Shown here: positions 1-11,900 of the stretch, in pieces
Position numbering within the stretch: the first letter of the stretch is position 1
Layout of the letters: the number at the start of each line of letters is the position of its first letter
The notes under the pieces: generated by a model
The model's input: the letters and a program-made list of their open reading frames with translations, nothing else
Databases searched by the model: none
Told to the model about the DNA's origin: nothing
Made by a program: the position numbers and the translations under genes
Assembly (NCBI GenBank): GCA_003427395.1
Contig: BFEA01000131.1
Coordinates: 1,773,167-1,811,812, forward strand
Length of the DNA: 38,646 nt
Direction: 5' to 3'
DNA from: Chara braunii
Taxonomy: Eukaryota; Streptophyta; Charophyceae; Charales; Characeae

Positions 1-101
<101 letters not shown>

Positions 102-385
102 AAAATGGAAAAGGTAGATTCTTGAATGGCCTGGGCTTTTCAGAGACATATGATTGCCGTTTGAGAAACGAGGTGCATGTTCAGATGCTTCAAAACAAAG
201 CAAAAGATGGGAGAGGTGCCTGTGCATTCTGCCAGTCGATGACTTCTTCGAAAGGGCCACTTGAGTGGGCATTCTCTGTCTTGTAGACAGTTCCTCTTTC
301 TCTCGCGGTCTATTGATTCGCTCTGCAAAAGAAAATGGAAAAAAAGTCAATTTGCTTGGCCTCTATCTCTCTCTCTTGACGGGTT

Positions 386-460
386 GAGGACATGATATGG
401 AGAATATCAGCATGTCCCCTGCACAAGGAGAACACAAAAAAATCGTCAAGTGCGTTGAAG
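386..460 (+). pseudogene. U6 snRNA-like pseudogene, copy A
   Basis: The order ggacatgata, gagaatatcagcatg, cccctgcacaagga, gaacac and aatcgtcaagtgcgtt follows U6 snRNA from the 5' domain through the ACAGAGA region, the GCAUGGCCCCUGC stem and the CAAGGAUGACAC segment. The ACAGAGA box itself is broken (atggaga) and there is no terminal T run, so it is not a functional gene. Confidence 0.7.
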
Positions 461-507
461 CCGGCCATGGTTTTGTAGATTTTCACAGAAAAGAAAAACC
501 GCCCTGA

Positions 508-795
508 AACAGTATGCTGGCACATCTGTTGCAATTGGAAGGATACAGAGAATACCAACGGCCCTAGCTCAGTTGGTACACCTATCAACTGTTGAAATGC
601 AGACCCAAGTTCGAATCCAGGTGCAATCAAATGGACAGAACAAAATAATTCTGAATTACCTGGCCCGGTCAGCTCAATGATGATACCTTAAGGTCGTCGC
701 CTTTTTTAAAAAGGAAGAAAGAAAAAAAAGGACCGATACAGAGAAGATTGGCATGGCCCTTGTTCAAGGACCAGGCAGAAACGGAGAAATTGAGT
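508..795 (+). pseudogene. U6 snRNA pseudogene split by a SINE
   Basis: The left part (about 508-552) reads gcacatctgttgcaattgg then aaggatacagagaa, the 5' half of U6. The right part (730-795) restarts at ggaccgatacagagaa and continues gattggcatggccc then ttgttcaagga, the 3' half. The shared 16 bases (14 identical) are the target-site duplication made when the SINE at 553-729 inserted. The 3' half is diverged and lacks a terminator. Confidence 0.72.
553..729 (+). mobile_element. tRNA-derived SINE, family S1, copy 1
   Basis: The head has a Pol III A box (TAGCTCAGTTGG, 565-576) and a B box (GTTCGAATCC, 609-618) with tRNA-like spacing. The body contains ATTCTGAATTACCTGGCC and GGTCAGCTCAATGATGA, and the tail is A/G-rich (aaggaagaaagaaaaaaaa). 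It is flanked by a 16-base direct repeat (537-552 and 730-745) that is U6 sequence. The body and tail match the minus-strand copy at 20957-21150. Confidence 0.8.
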
Positions 796-800
796 AAGTT

Positions 801-3080
801 CTAAAAATATAGGGCACGTTTACCACTAGGAGAGCTTCATTTTGGGGTTTTCTCGAGCTTCGATTACTCCCAGCGTGCATCACTCATAGAAACTGAATTG
901 AAGACAAAATTGAGAAGAAACGCAGTTGGCGAGAAGCTTCACACGGAACTTGAATCGCGAATCACACCGGCATAAACAAGAGAAAGTTACGTCCACTGGG
1001 CGGCTGCAACTTGTATTGAGAGTCCCAGCAGCATAACAAGAAAAAGTTGTCCACTTGGGCGCCTGGTTGCACTAAGAAGCCTGCAAAAGTGGGCACAGAA
1101 CGGCACGGAACACAGTGTGGTATGGGGGCAGAACGCGCTGGCTATGGCTACACGCCGACTGTGTCTTTCAGCTGCCAAAAATAGCGCTGCTCCTTCATCA
1201 GGTCATTCCACAATTACTCGAATTGAAAACCTAACTGAAGTCTGTCTTTACCGCGCTACTATATACCATTGCAGTTGCCTGGTCGTACAGGCTGCCACCG
1301 GGTTCTATATAGATAGTTTTTAATGTCTAGGTCCTATGTGTCCAGGGACAACTAACAGTATCTCTACTTGTAGATCCCAAATCTTGCTGGCAACAAACTT
1401 GAAAAACAACAAATTTAAGAACCGATGCTTGCTTCACACTAAGGACAGGTTTTGGGTTAGAATCCCACCTGAGCCCAACGGTTCATTAGTCCATTATGCC
1501 AAGGTCCTGGAGGGTAACGAATCGCATATGTAACTGCTGTCTCTGCTGCTTCAGCAAGGTTCACTGTGTCATGGAAAGTCTATTATACCCTGTGCAAGTA
1601 TTGAGTTCACACACACTTTTGTTTACCACAAAGCCCACACATACAGCCCCTCTATTCCCTCCCTCCTCTTCCTCCTCTCCCCCCCCCCCCATCTGGCTTC
1701 TTCCTCTGTGGGGAAGGGAGGTATCCGTAGGCAGTGCTAGGCACTGTAATTGGAAATCAGCAAGGTATCATGATCCTAAGGCTGCAATCTTGGAGGTTTT
1801 TAGTGTCACAGGATAACAGCAGGGTAGATTTCATGGAAATTTTCAAATTTTCTGCCGTTGCCATTTGATTTTGGCTCTTTGTCTGGTCCAAGGAGTGGAC
1901 CTAATGTTCTTTTGTGATCCTGCCTTATCTTTCTCTACAAACCTGCGAGCGAAGTGAACTTTGTGAACAATAATCTCATGAGTGCACTGGCATCAACCCG
2001 GGCCTGCATCTGCTATAGATGAGTCGGTGAAACTCCGNCGAAACAGTTTGTCACAGCCCCTCGTTTCTTGTCCTCTTCTCCCTCTCTGCCTACGATTTAC
2101 CGGGCAGCTCTGTTTGATGATATATATACGTGCACTCCGTTAGTTGATAGATATGTGGCAATATATACGTGATAGGCAGAGAGCCGAAAGACGAAATAGA
2201 AGAGGAATCGCGAAAAGAAGCCAACAGAACCAATGAAAGAGCGAGCTGCAACCGAAGACATTATTAAAGAAAAGATTACATGCTTCATGTTGGGAAGAAG
2301 TAGCACATTATGTGAGGCTTTACTCTCGTTGAAGACACAATGTGCGAAAAAGCAACTGCAGCATTTAACAGAATGCTCGAGCGTCACCCTTCTGCCTGCA
2401 GATTGCGGAGGGTGAAGAACCTAATCCAGAGAAACCCAGAGGCAGAACAAGAGCCCAGGGCTGAATTTAAGCAGGTGTGGCTGGCCAACGGCGAGATGGG
2501 AACCCTTGATGAGCTCTGACTCAATGGTTGGATTGGCCCAATTTGGAGATGGCGATCAGGCGCCAGGACAACCAAGAAGCCAGAAAGGCAAGATCTTATC
2601 TGGACTTCAGACAACACTTCCCCTTTACTTCTTGACTGCAAGTAGCCAACTCATCCAGTAGGCTGAATACGAGCAAAAAGAGGGAAGGGGAAGAGGCATT
2701 CTGTCAGGGTGGAAGATCCGGCACCACGACAAGCAATTTTAGTACTTACTGCACAGCTGACAGCCTATCTATGCGTAGGCTGAGAGGAATTTAAGCAGGA
2801 AAAGGCTTCCGGACAGTCAACCTTGTCCTCAGGAGCAATCAATACCGTCCGGGGGCTCCTTCGACTGGAGTGGAAGGAAACATGGGTTGATTTTGTAATG
2901 TATCATCTTGACTTGCCGATTGAAAAGGAGCCGGACTGCTGCTCCCCCCTGAATAGAAGGGAGGCAGGTCCATAAGGCACTGATTCTTGATAGAACAAAC
3001 AATTAACTGGACAGGTTACGATCCTGGCCAATTTTGAAGTGCAAAATTTACAAGAAAGTACAATGCTGTCCATTTACCGA
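801..3080. other. No recognisable gene
   Basis: Short open frames only, none with a domain. There is a single unresolved base at 2038. A tRNA B-box-like GGTTAGAATCCC lies at about 1454-1465 without a matching A box. Confidence 0.6.
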
Positions 3081-3576
3081 GGAAATGAATGAATTTGAGA
3101 GGAGGGAGAGATGAAAGGAGAAGAAAAAGAAGAAAGAAAGAAGAACAAGAAGATGTACACCAGCAAAAAACCAATAACAATTCCCCCTTCTCTCGCCAAC
3201 CAACTTCTCGTCCTTATCGTCCCCTCTCTTATTCAACAATGAATATATATAATAGTGATGAATGTCTGAACCAGAATCAAAGCCCGAATCCCTCATCTAC
3301 GGCTTGGCATAACCAGATGTCCACCATAGGAAATGAATGAATTTGAGAGGAGGGAGAGATGAAAGAAGAAGAAAAAGAAGAAAGAAAGAAGAACAAGAAG
3401 ATGTACACCAGCAAAAAACCAATAACAATTCCCCTTTCTCTCGCCAACCAACTTCTTGTCCTTATCGTCCCCTCTCTTATTCAACAATGAATATATATAA
3501 TAGTGATGAATGTCTGAACCAGAATCAAAGCCCGAATCCCTCATCTACGGCTTGGCATAACCAGATGTCCACCATA
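3081..3576. repeat. 248-bp tandem duplication
   Basis: Units 3081-3328 and 3329-3576 begin ggaaatgaatgaattt and are nearly identical, with a handful of substitutions, so the duplication is recent. The same reading frames appear twice on each strand. They are low-complexity (GAAGAA-rich) and not credible proteins. Confidence 0.95.
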
Positions 3577-3999
3577 GCCATAGCCTCCCTCTTCATTCTC
3601 TCGAACCAGTCCGAGGCTATGACGCGCAAAAGAGAACACAAAGCAACTATGGCCGCTGCTTCTTAGGCCGCCATGCCTTACTCCGCCTTGAAGTCTTCTT
3701 GGTGTGGTGCTACCCAACTGGGGCCTTCCAGATGCAGCGCCTAAGAAGGTGATGAAGATGGTGTCCACCATAGTCAGGTCACATGCGGTTAACCAGGGGT
3801 GTTGGATTCGTTGGACGCTTCATTTTGACTCGGACAGTGTCTTTGTGTTAGGGTTTCATAGTGTTTTTTTGTTTTTTTTTTCGTTCTTTTTGGCCTATTT
3901 CCTTTTTTGATGTTTGCACTATGGTCTCATATTGTTTATTTTTAATTTTTTTGATGAAATTCGCACCGCAATTGCCAACGAAAACGACGAATATTTGGC
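3577..3999. other. No recognisable gene
   Basis: No domain or RNA recognised. A short echo of the upstream tandem unit (gtccaccatag) recurs near 3762. Confidence 0.5.
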
Positions 4000-4428
4000 C
4001 CCCGTTAACCGTCTCTCGTTTTGGCGTCAGACCCTGACTTTTAGGCCACGCCGTTTCAGGTTGGCGCTGGAGGCCCAGCCTCAGTTTGGATGCCAAACTT
4101 TTCGAGGTCCAGCCTCAGCTTGGGCGCCAGGACTCAGCCACTGAGGCCGACCCAGTGCTATATATAGCTGGGTCAGGCCTCAGTCCGGGGATTGAGTAGA
4201 GCACTGCGGAGGGCATGCTTCGGATGACAGCAGTTCAGTAGTAGTCGACGATAGGGCTAGTCTTCCAGCGCTGGGCGCTGATAGAGTAGAGTAGCGCAGG
4301 GAGGGAGAGATGGTGATGGTGGCCAGAGGACTTACCTGAGACTTACCTGCGTGGCCATTGCTCCAGCTTCTTCTTCAGCACGCCCGCACCTGCATCAAGG
4401 CACCACCTTTCGCAGGTCAGTACCTGGC

Positions 4429-4500
<72 letters not shown>

Positions 4501-5340
4501 ACGACACTCGGGATTTAGACTCGACATTGGGCAGAGACGTTGGGGGACTACTTGGGGATTGATATCAGCGACATTTGGGTTGGCGGCATTTCTCTTCCCC
4601 CTCCTCCTCATCTGTGTATGAGTTAGGCCTGGCACCTTCGTCCTGGTGTGCGGTGCCACACCGTGTGATGATGATGATGTATGTCAGTCTGCATTTCGAC
4701 ATTGATCGGGTCTGATCATTTGTATTCCAGTCTTCCGCTGTGCTATCCTGCTCTATCTGTGAGAGGTCGGTTCTTGGTTCTGGCCTGTACCATTTCGGTA
4801 TGCGACATCCCTAGTCCCCTTCTTCCTCCCCCTCCTACCGGTGAAGCTCGACCATAGCCAAGGTGAGAGTTCCCGGCCTTCTTCCTCCTAGTGCTGCTCC
4901 TCCCAGCGCTCCTCCGGCGCTCTGAAGACTAGCACCCGATCAAGCAGCATGACGCCCAAACGTGGATACCACAAATGAGGAGCACTTCGCTCCTCCTGGA
5001 GATAAAGCGGCCTACCTGCCTCTTGGGTGGACACTTCCAAGAAACCGGTACCTCCTCCCTTTCGGAGGGAAACATCATTGCAGGCTCTGATATTGTCCGC
5101 AGAGGCCCTAGACTCAGGCTACGTGGACTGGTACCCGCCTCCCTCTAGGCCTACTGCTACTGGGCCTCCAAAAATGCTAACTTTTTGTCTTCTTCTGTTT
5201 GGCCTCTGGTTCCCGGCGCATCTACCGCTACTTGAGTGGTACCGGCTTATCTGGTACTAGAGTGTTTTCCCCCGCTGCCCTAAGTGTTGCGGGCCTGCTC
5301 CCCACTACTTGAGTGTTTCCCCGCTGCAACCCTTAAAGTC
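4000..5340 (+). mobile_element. Decayed LTR/leader-like block related to the Ty3/gypsy element at the window end
   Basis: The segment ccagcgctgggcgctgatag, the motif ggccagagg followed by acttacctg, and ..ccgttgctcc-like sequence recur at 35440-35580 just upstream of the gypsy protease frame. A TATA box (tatatata, 4159-4166) sits in a GACCCAG/CTGGGTC hairpin. A (GA)n tract (4431-4497) and gattgacgacactcg follow; the related gypsy leader has a shorter GA tract and ctcgacgacactctcg. No coding domain survives downstream. LTR ends and target duplication were not found, so the limits are approximate. Confidence 0.5.
4431..4497. repeat. (AG)n microsatellite
   Basis: About 33 uninterrupted AG units inside the LTR-like block. 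Confidence 0.97.
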
Positions 5341-5810
5341 ACGGCCACAGGTAAGTACCGGGCCCTGTGGGCCTTGCAAACAAACAAGTGCCCTGGCGGG
5401 CCATGCACACACTCGGACCGACAAGCACTCAGGCAGGCACGCGAACCAGCACGCACGCACACACACACAGACTTAGAAAACTCAGCAGAACGCAGGAATC
5501 TAAGCAAGGCATTCATTCCAGCAGCAAAAACTCAGAAATCAGCAGTGTTCTCAGTCTGTGTTTTGGCGGGTCATTACAGACAGGAAAAAGGCAGAAAGAG
5601 CGGTTTCTCTTTTTGTCAAATTGCTTGGAGAATCAAGTACGAAGTATGAACTTTTTTTATTTTTGCTGGTGTTAGAGAGCACTCCTGTTGGTTGCATCCC
5701 CCAGATACCACGGAATTGAGGCCTGGTTTGATCAAATGTTGAGGTTGATGGTGGTCTTTTGTGTGTTGATGCCAGGGTTTGCTCACAGGGTCAGTGATCC
5801 TCTTCATTAG
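5341..5810. other. Region just upstream of the first visible NHX exon
   Basis: Presumed intron. A (CA)n-rich run lies near 5451-5468. No exon matching the NHX N terminus was found here or further upstream in the window. Confidence 0.5.
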
Positions 5811-5900
5811 AAAAGGGGAGAGCAGGAGTTCTCACCTCTTTCGATTTAATGAGGAATTGTTCTTTATATATATGCTGCCACCAATCATTTTCAATGCAGG
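5811..5900 (+). CDS. NHX: NHX exon a: third membrane segment with amiloride-site motif
   Basis: It reads [13 protein letters not shown] then [12 protein letters not shown], the plant NHX segment that holds the amiloride-binding motif (LFFIYxLPPI). The donor is GG|gtaagt at 5901. The acceptor is taken at ..tcttcattag|aaaag because a pyrimidine run precedes it. A second in-phase AG 15 bases downstream (gagcag|gagttc) would remove five residues and keep the frame, so the 5' border is uncertain. The exon starts with the third base of a codon, so a preceding exon ending in phase 2 must exist upstream. Confidence 0.85.
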
Positions 5901-8900
5901 GTAAGTTCAATCATCCAAAACTTCTTGCATTGACCTCCATGCTTTCATTTGTTTTTGTCAATGGGCAGATGCTCGCAGGATTTCTTTTCTTTCACTTTCA
6001 GTAAGCTTTCCCAACGTGTTCACAACTTTACATCCTTCCCTTTGTCTTGATTTCCCAAAATGTTTTACATCCTGCCCTTTGTCATTGTGCTACTTTTTCT
6101 CAATGAAGTGTGTTTCATGCCATGCCCTTTCTCTCGCTTCAGTCGGTTTCCCGATATCTTCACGTACCGCCCTTTTTCTGCCCGGTTGTGCTAGGTTGCA
6201 CTTAGGAAAAACATGGAAACATGGATCTCCTGTCAGTTCTGAGACTGATGCACCCCTTATCATTGGAAAAATACAGAGAAAGAAGACTAGCATGGCGTCT
6301 GCGCAAGGATGACACACATGAATTGAGGAGTGGTAAAATCAATTAATCAATTAATTAATTATTAAAAAAAGAACATGTAAGTCCAGTCGGTTCCGAGAGA
6401 GGGGGCACCCCTCAGATACGTTCTTGAGGACCTGGTTTTGGATTTGTCCTGGCATGGGAGTGAGAGGTATGGAACTATGGGACTGGTAACAGAGCTGGCC
6501 ATATGAATGTGAAGCTGTGGGAACATAGTAACATACCTGTAGAGGGGGGTAACAGAAGTGTGACAACACTGACAAGTGACCAGTAAGAAGCTCTCTTTGC
6601 AGGATTGGCAAGTGACTTTGCAAGCTGACTGCCTCCACCCTCCTCCCAGTTTAAAGTATGATGGCGAGGAGTCAAAATTTATAAACCACGCACTTTGGTT
6701 GCCTACTATGTTCCGAACCTGGATGAGAGGGTGTCTGTGGTTGTTGCAGAGTCCAACAGTTCTACCTTGATGTACGGGCTGACAGAACAGTGTGATTGTT
6801 TTGGGAGGGTGGTCCTGCCCGGCCACCTTTCCAAGCCTGTCCGGCTTGTCGGGAGTCACTACCATCGGGAAACGAGGGGGGTGGCAAATGTTGAGGGGGT
6901 ATAACGCCTGCCTGTGGCTTCCATGGGTTAGGTCTCTTTCTCGGGGCCTCTCCCAGACACATCGTGTGAAAGGGGTGGGCATCGATAGTATGACCTTGGA
7001 GCGCCAACTCAGGAGCCACAGGGCCAGGGGCTAGGGACTGTAGGGGTTGGCTGGTCCTGGAAAGAAGGGGCTAGGGTGCAGAAGTGGTAAGTGACTCCGG
7101 GAGATGTTCCGGGAGTTGGTTAAGTAGTGCAATGTCTCCGGCGAAGGGGGGAGGGAGAAGCAGGATTCTTGAGTCCGTTGTTGCGGTCCTCTTGGGTCAT
7201 GCTACTTTCTAAATTAATGTCGATGTCGAATCTTTCTTGGACTTGATCGCACGATTATTGTGTGTGTCTGTTCCCATCTCTCTGGGAAGGGGAATGTACA
7301 TGGAAAAGCCGAAAAAGGCTGGCAAACAGCTCAAGTGTGTCCCTCTGCCCATGGTTTTCCCCCTTGTTTTTGTGGCCCTCGTGTTGAGGGGCTGGAGGGG
7401 AGGGGTCGTTGCACTGCTCGAGCTTGCATATTCCTATTTTTTTCCTCTTTTTCTTTCTCTTCGACTTTTGGACGAGACTCTTGCACCCCCTTCGCCTGAC
7501 TCCCGTGCAAGTTGTGGACCGCTTTGGCCAGGCTGCTTCCCCTCCAGCACCGAGTGTGAATATCTATAACTGTGTCAGGAGGTACAACCTAGCCAACATT
7601 GACAGTATGTTTGTCTAGCAGATTGCTCTACCTTGACTAAGTGTGACGACCTTTTTCTTTTTTGTTTTTTTTGTTTTTTGTTTCCCTCCCTTTCGGGATC
7701 AGTGTGTCGTGGAGATTTGCCTCTTACAGCTTTGCTTTCAACTGTGTTTTGGCAGGTTCCAGGTGAAAAAAAAGCACTTCTTTCGGAACTTTGTGCCTAT
7801 CATACTCTATGGTGTTGTCGGGACCATAATTGCCTTTGCTGTCATCTCGCTGGGTAAGTTGTTCGTTGTTTCCTTTTTTCTTTTTTCAAATCTAGGCTAC
7901 CAGCCGGGCCGCCGAGGCCACCTTGGGCTCTGCCCGGGTGGACCTGAACGGGCAAGATCCAGGCAAGGTCCTGGACAGCGTCCCAGCCAAAAAAAAACAA
8001 AACAAAAAAAAAAAGAACCCAAAAACAGCAACAACGTCATCCAGGATAATGAACCAAACAACTTTTGCCTGCGGTTCCTTTGAAACTGTTTACCGAATTC
8101 AAAACAGAAATAAAAAGAAAAACATAGAAGTGTAATAAGATCATGTTGGTCCAGGCTGCACTGGCCCTGGTGGCCCGGCCAGGCAAGTGGTTGCAATTTT
8201 GTTGGTTGCTGAAAATGGGGCCCAGCATCCCTCACACGAGTTAATCCATGCTTCCCTCCATTGTGGCCAAGGGACCTTGAGACGGTGGCATTGATTGTTT
8301 CCTCAATAGGAAGGATTTACGATCAACTATGATACCCCTGTTTTCACGATCAACTACAATCCCCATACTCTCAAAAGCCGCGCTTCTGTGTTGCTTGTAG
8401 TCATCTCCCTGGTATCCTCGTGGGCCCCGTAGAGCTGTTGCGCTGACTCTGATTATATCATTATAGATATACAGATGCAAATACAACTCAATGCTTGAGG
8501 CTTTACTTATCACACTCGAATTCTCCAGATGTACTGGTGGTTTAAGTGGGCAACAGTAGTCAGTCCTCTCTATCCCTGTGACCAATGCTCTATGCAAAAT
8601 GTTCAGTCTGCCAAGTGCCGCATATGGATTTAGGTCATTATCTATGAGCAATCGTCAAACTTTGGCATTTGCGCAGAAAAATGCTACGGTATGCAAGGTC
8701 ACGGCTCTGACTACGCTGCTCACATCCTAGCATGAACTGGTAACCCTATTGTTGGCCTCTCAGGGCCGAGCCCCACTACCGTCTTCACCCGAATAGAACG
8801 CCCGGTCATTATAGCCGTATCTGGTGCACGTTTCAGTCCAGATACAGCTATAATAACCGGCGTTCTATTCGGGTGAAGAGTGTAGTGCTGTATTCACAGT

Positions 8901-11900
8901 GCGAAAGATGTGCAAGGAACCACTCAATGAGAACATCAATACTCCAGATTTTGAAGATCTCACGGAATACCGAACATGATTTAGATGAGTTGAAAGCAGA
9001 AAACTCAAGCGGAATATGCACACTGATTAGGAGACGAGAGCACTGAAGTCTCTTGATAAGAAAGGCCAACTTCCGCCTCCAGTCATCAATAGGACAACAA
9101 CAAAATAATAGCCCTACTTGCGATATGACCGGCCTAACTTACATCCTACTATCTCTAGTCATGCTAACCTCTAACCACCTTTCTCGCCGTCCATGTATCA
9201 CTCAGCTTCCCTGCATCCAGCGATGGCTGGTGCTCACTTCAACCACCACAGCTTCTCTCCTTCTTCAGGCGCTGCTTTCCTGCTCATTGGGCAACAATGC
9301 TTGTCATGCAGCCTTCTGCACGAATGTGCTCTGCCCGGCAGCCTTGAGACTTCTGTGCTGGAGGCGAGGCCGCATCCAGACCCAGCAGGCAGTGCCTGCA
9401 GCCGACTGGGACAGTGCCCAGGTCCCAGCTACTGTAACTAATTTGCAGGCCGGTCCTACTGGCTTGTTACGGAGGTTGCTTCCTGGGGAACAACCCATAG
9501 GACCCCTCACTGGCCTTCACGTAGGGCCGGTGCGAATATTCCAGGCCAGCCTTCATTTAGGGTGCCCAGGACATGTTTCCAGTGGCAGCCTCATTAAAGG
9601 CCACAGAGACGTGGAGCCGCACAGATGAACCTGGCCATGCTAATGTCCTGGTTCGGGCTTTGAGTGGGATTTGGCCTCTCAGGCTGTACAGCAGGACAGT
9701 TCTCCATAGAGTGGTGCTATGCTGGTGCTTGAAACNCCTGGTTCGGGCTTTGAGTGGGATTTGGCCTCTCAGGCTGTACAGCAGGACAGTTCTCCATAGA
9801 GTGGTGCTATGCTGGTGCTTGAAACATACGAACCTAGTTGTCAAAAGGGCTAGAGTCGTGCTTTCTTATAACAAACACAGCACCAGCGCGGCCAGTGCCC
9901 AATGCCTTTCCAAGTGTTCTTTTCATGCCCAGAAGTGTAAACCTATTAAGATAAGAAGAAAAAGAGGGGACAACAGTTTTGCAGATCTTTGCTGTCTGTT
10001 CTTGCTTCCCTTTCTGTGTGTGGACTTCGTTTGACATGGACTTGAGGGAGCCCAGGCTTTGCTGACAAGTGTAAGTCCTCTATGTTGTCGCTGTGCAGGG
10101 TGCTGGCTGATCTTTCCTCGGTTTGGGTTTGAAGAGCTTCGGATAAAGGACTACCTTGGTAAGTAGCAGTTCCGGGTCTTTTCTTTTCTTTTTTTTTCTT
10201 CTCTTCTTTTCTTTGCTTTCCTTTTCTTTTCTTCTTTTTTCTAGTTGATTATTGGACCATCCGGATGTTGCGACCCGGATCTGTTTGAACTCATGATCTC
10301 CTTCTCAGGATTTACATGTGTTGTACCATGTTTGAGCTCAGGCACGAGTAGTTGGATTTTTACTGCCGGGCTTTGAGAACTTCAAATAAAGAACTGTCTT
10401 GGTAAGTGGTAGTTCTCTTTCTGTTTTTCGTAATTAATTCTTTCTGTTTTTCGTAATTACTTCTTTTGCAAGGAAGATGAGCAATAGCGAACTTCAGCAA
10501 TCAAACAATAGTCGTGACCTCGAACCAACAGCAGAATTGCATCACGAGTTTCACCAAATAAGAAGACACCAAGAGCTCATAATTGACAATGCTGGTAAAG
10601 TCTCATCATCATCATCAATGAAGAACCAATGTTGATATCCTATCTGGCGGTCGGCGCCCAGACTACAGATGGCAGATCCTATCTAGCCTAGACTACAGTG
10701 CCGAATGATGACATCGACAGCTTTCCCGAAGTTCGAGCATACAGCGACCAATGTCGCACGCTTCCAGCACCAGGTATGTCTCTCGCCTCACTCACAACCT
10801 CGTTCCCCAACACACAGATGCCACTTGCACCCAAGGACCACCCTGCGCCACACCCAGCTTACAACAGCGCAGCTCGGCCATGGCTGCCTGCTCCTTCCTG
10901 CTCGCCCGTGAGCGCGTGAGCGCTGGCCAGCAAATAGCGCAGCATGCAGCCAGCACCGGAATGACGAATGTGGAGGCAGGCCCTTTGCTATATCGAAGTG
11001 GCCTGCCTGCGTTCAGTCCCAGGAAGCTTCCAGTAGGCCCCGGTAGCCTGAGGCCCAGCACGAATGAGAACAGGCCTTGGGCCTGAGGTCCAACTGCCTT
11101 TGGCCTGTGTTTGGCGCAGTACCTGTATCCAGCCCAGGGCCTGCTTTCCATACATTCACACAGGCGGCCCAGGGCCTGGGTTCTCTCAACCAACTGGCGC
11201 TGCGCAACTGCCTGAATTCCCTTGAGTTGCGTGGTGACCGAAATAGGAGCCCTCAGGCCCTTGTCGTGCCTGCCTTCACTTAGGGCGGCCGACGTGATTC
11301 TTGGCAGGGCCAAAAAGGGGCTCATAGAGGCATAAGCCTCGCACTTTCTATTTTTCGTAATTAATTCTTTCTGTTTTTTTTGTGATTAATTCTTAGACTA
11401 CCTGGATGTTGCAATCAGTACTTGAACTCGTGACCTCCTTTCTTATCAACAATTGCAGGCCAGGCCTGTACCATTCGACCACAGCGCAGGCTTGAGTAGT
11501 TTGACTCGTACTGTTGGTAACTTGGTATCCCCATGTTTGAATTAGATTGACATATTGGGATCGTACCCGTCCGTGTAAGCATTCCATGAAGAAGATTCAG
11601 TGTTTGCAACTTTTCATCTCCTGACACCTGTGTTATTTCCCTCACTACCTGTGCATTAGAGATTTGTTTTCCACTGCGAGACGCCAGTGGGCTTCAACTG
11701 CGAGTGCACCTGAAAGCTTTTAATCAGAGAAATAATTTTATGAGCGAAAAACACAGGGGAGGAAAAGAAATGAAGTAAGATCCTGTAAGAGAACAGATGT
11801 ATGGTTGCCAAGGTGTGAAACGATTGGCATGTATTCAGCTGCTGACTCTTGTGGTGAGCAAGAAGAAGCAATGTTTACAGAATGGTGCAATCTGTGGGAC

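Larger units (their letters stand above)
7854..10098 (+). other. NHX intron b-c
   Basis: GT-AG intron of 2245 bp. A GC-rich stretch at about 7895-7988 ends in an A-rich run (7989-8014) and may be a retroposed sequence. MITE copy 1 lies at 8777-8884. A GGCC-rich block lies at about 9340-9640. A perfect 89-bp repeat around a single N lies at 9647-9825. No second gene is recognised. Confidence 0.75.

Noticed and set aside
1454-1465. tRNA gene suggested by a B-box-like motif
   Set aside because: No A box or cloverleaf partner sequence at the right distance.
3337-3666. Charged 109-codon frame repeated upstream as an 83-codon frame
   Set aside because: Both are products of the 248-bp tandem duplication of GAAGAA-rich DNA, with no conserved domain.
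4417-4659. Frame with a long Ser-Leu dipeptide run
   Set aside because: It is a translation of the (AG)n microsatellite.
6258-6338. Functional U6 gene
   Set aside because: An insertion follows the ACAGAGA box, no terminal T run is present and no TATA or upstream element sits at the usual distance.
6362-6982. 206-codon open frame on the minus strand
   Set aside because: Composition is irregular, no motif is recognised and overlapping frames are open on both strands. It is probably chance in a GC-moderate intron.
9053-9628. 191-codon open frame on the plus strand
   Set aside because: No recognisable domain, and it lies in a GGCC-rich repetitive intron block.
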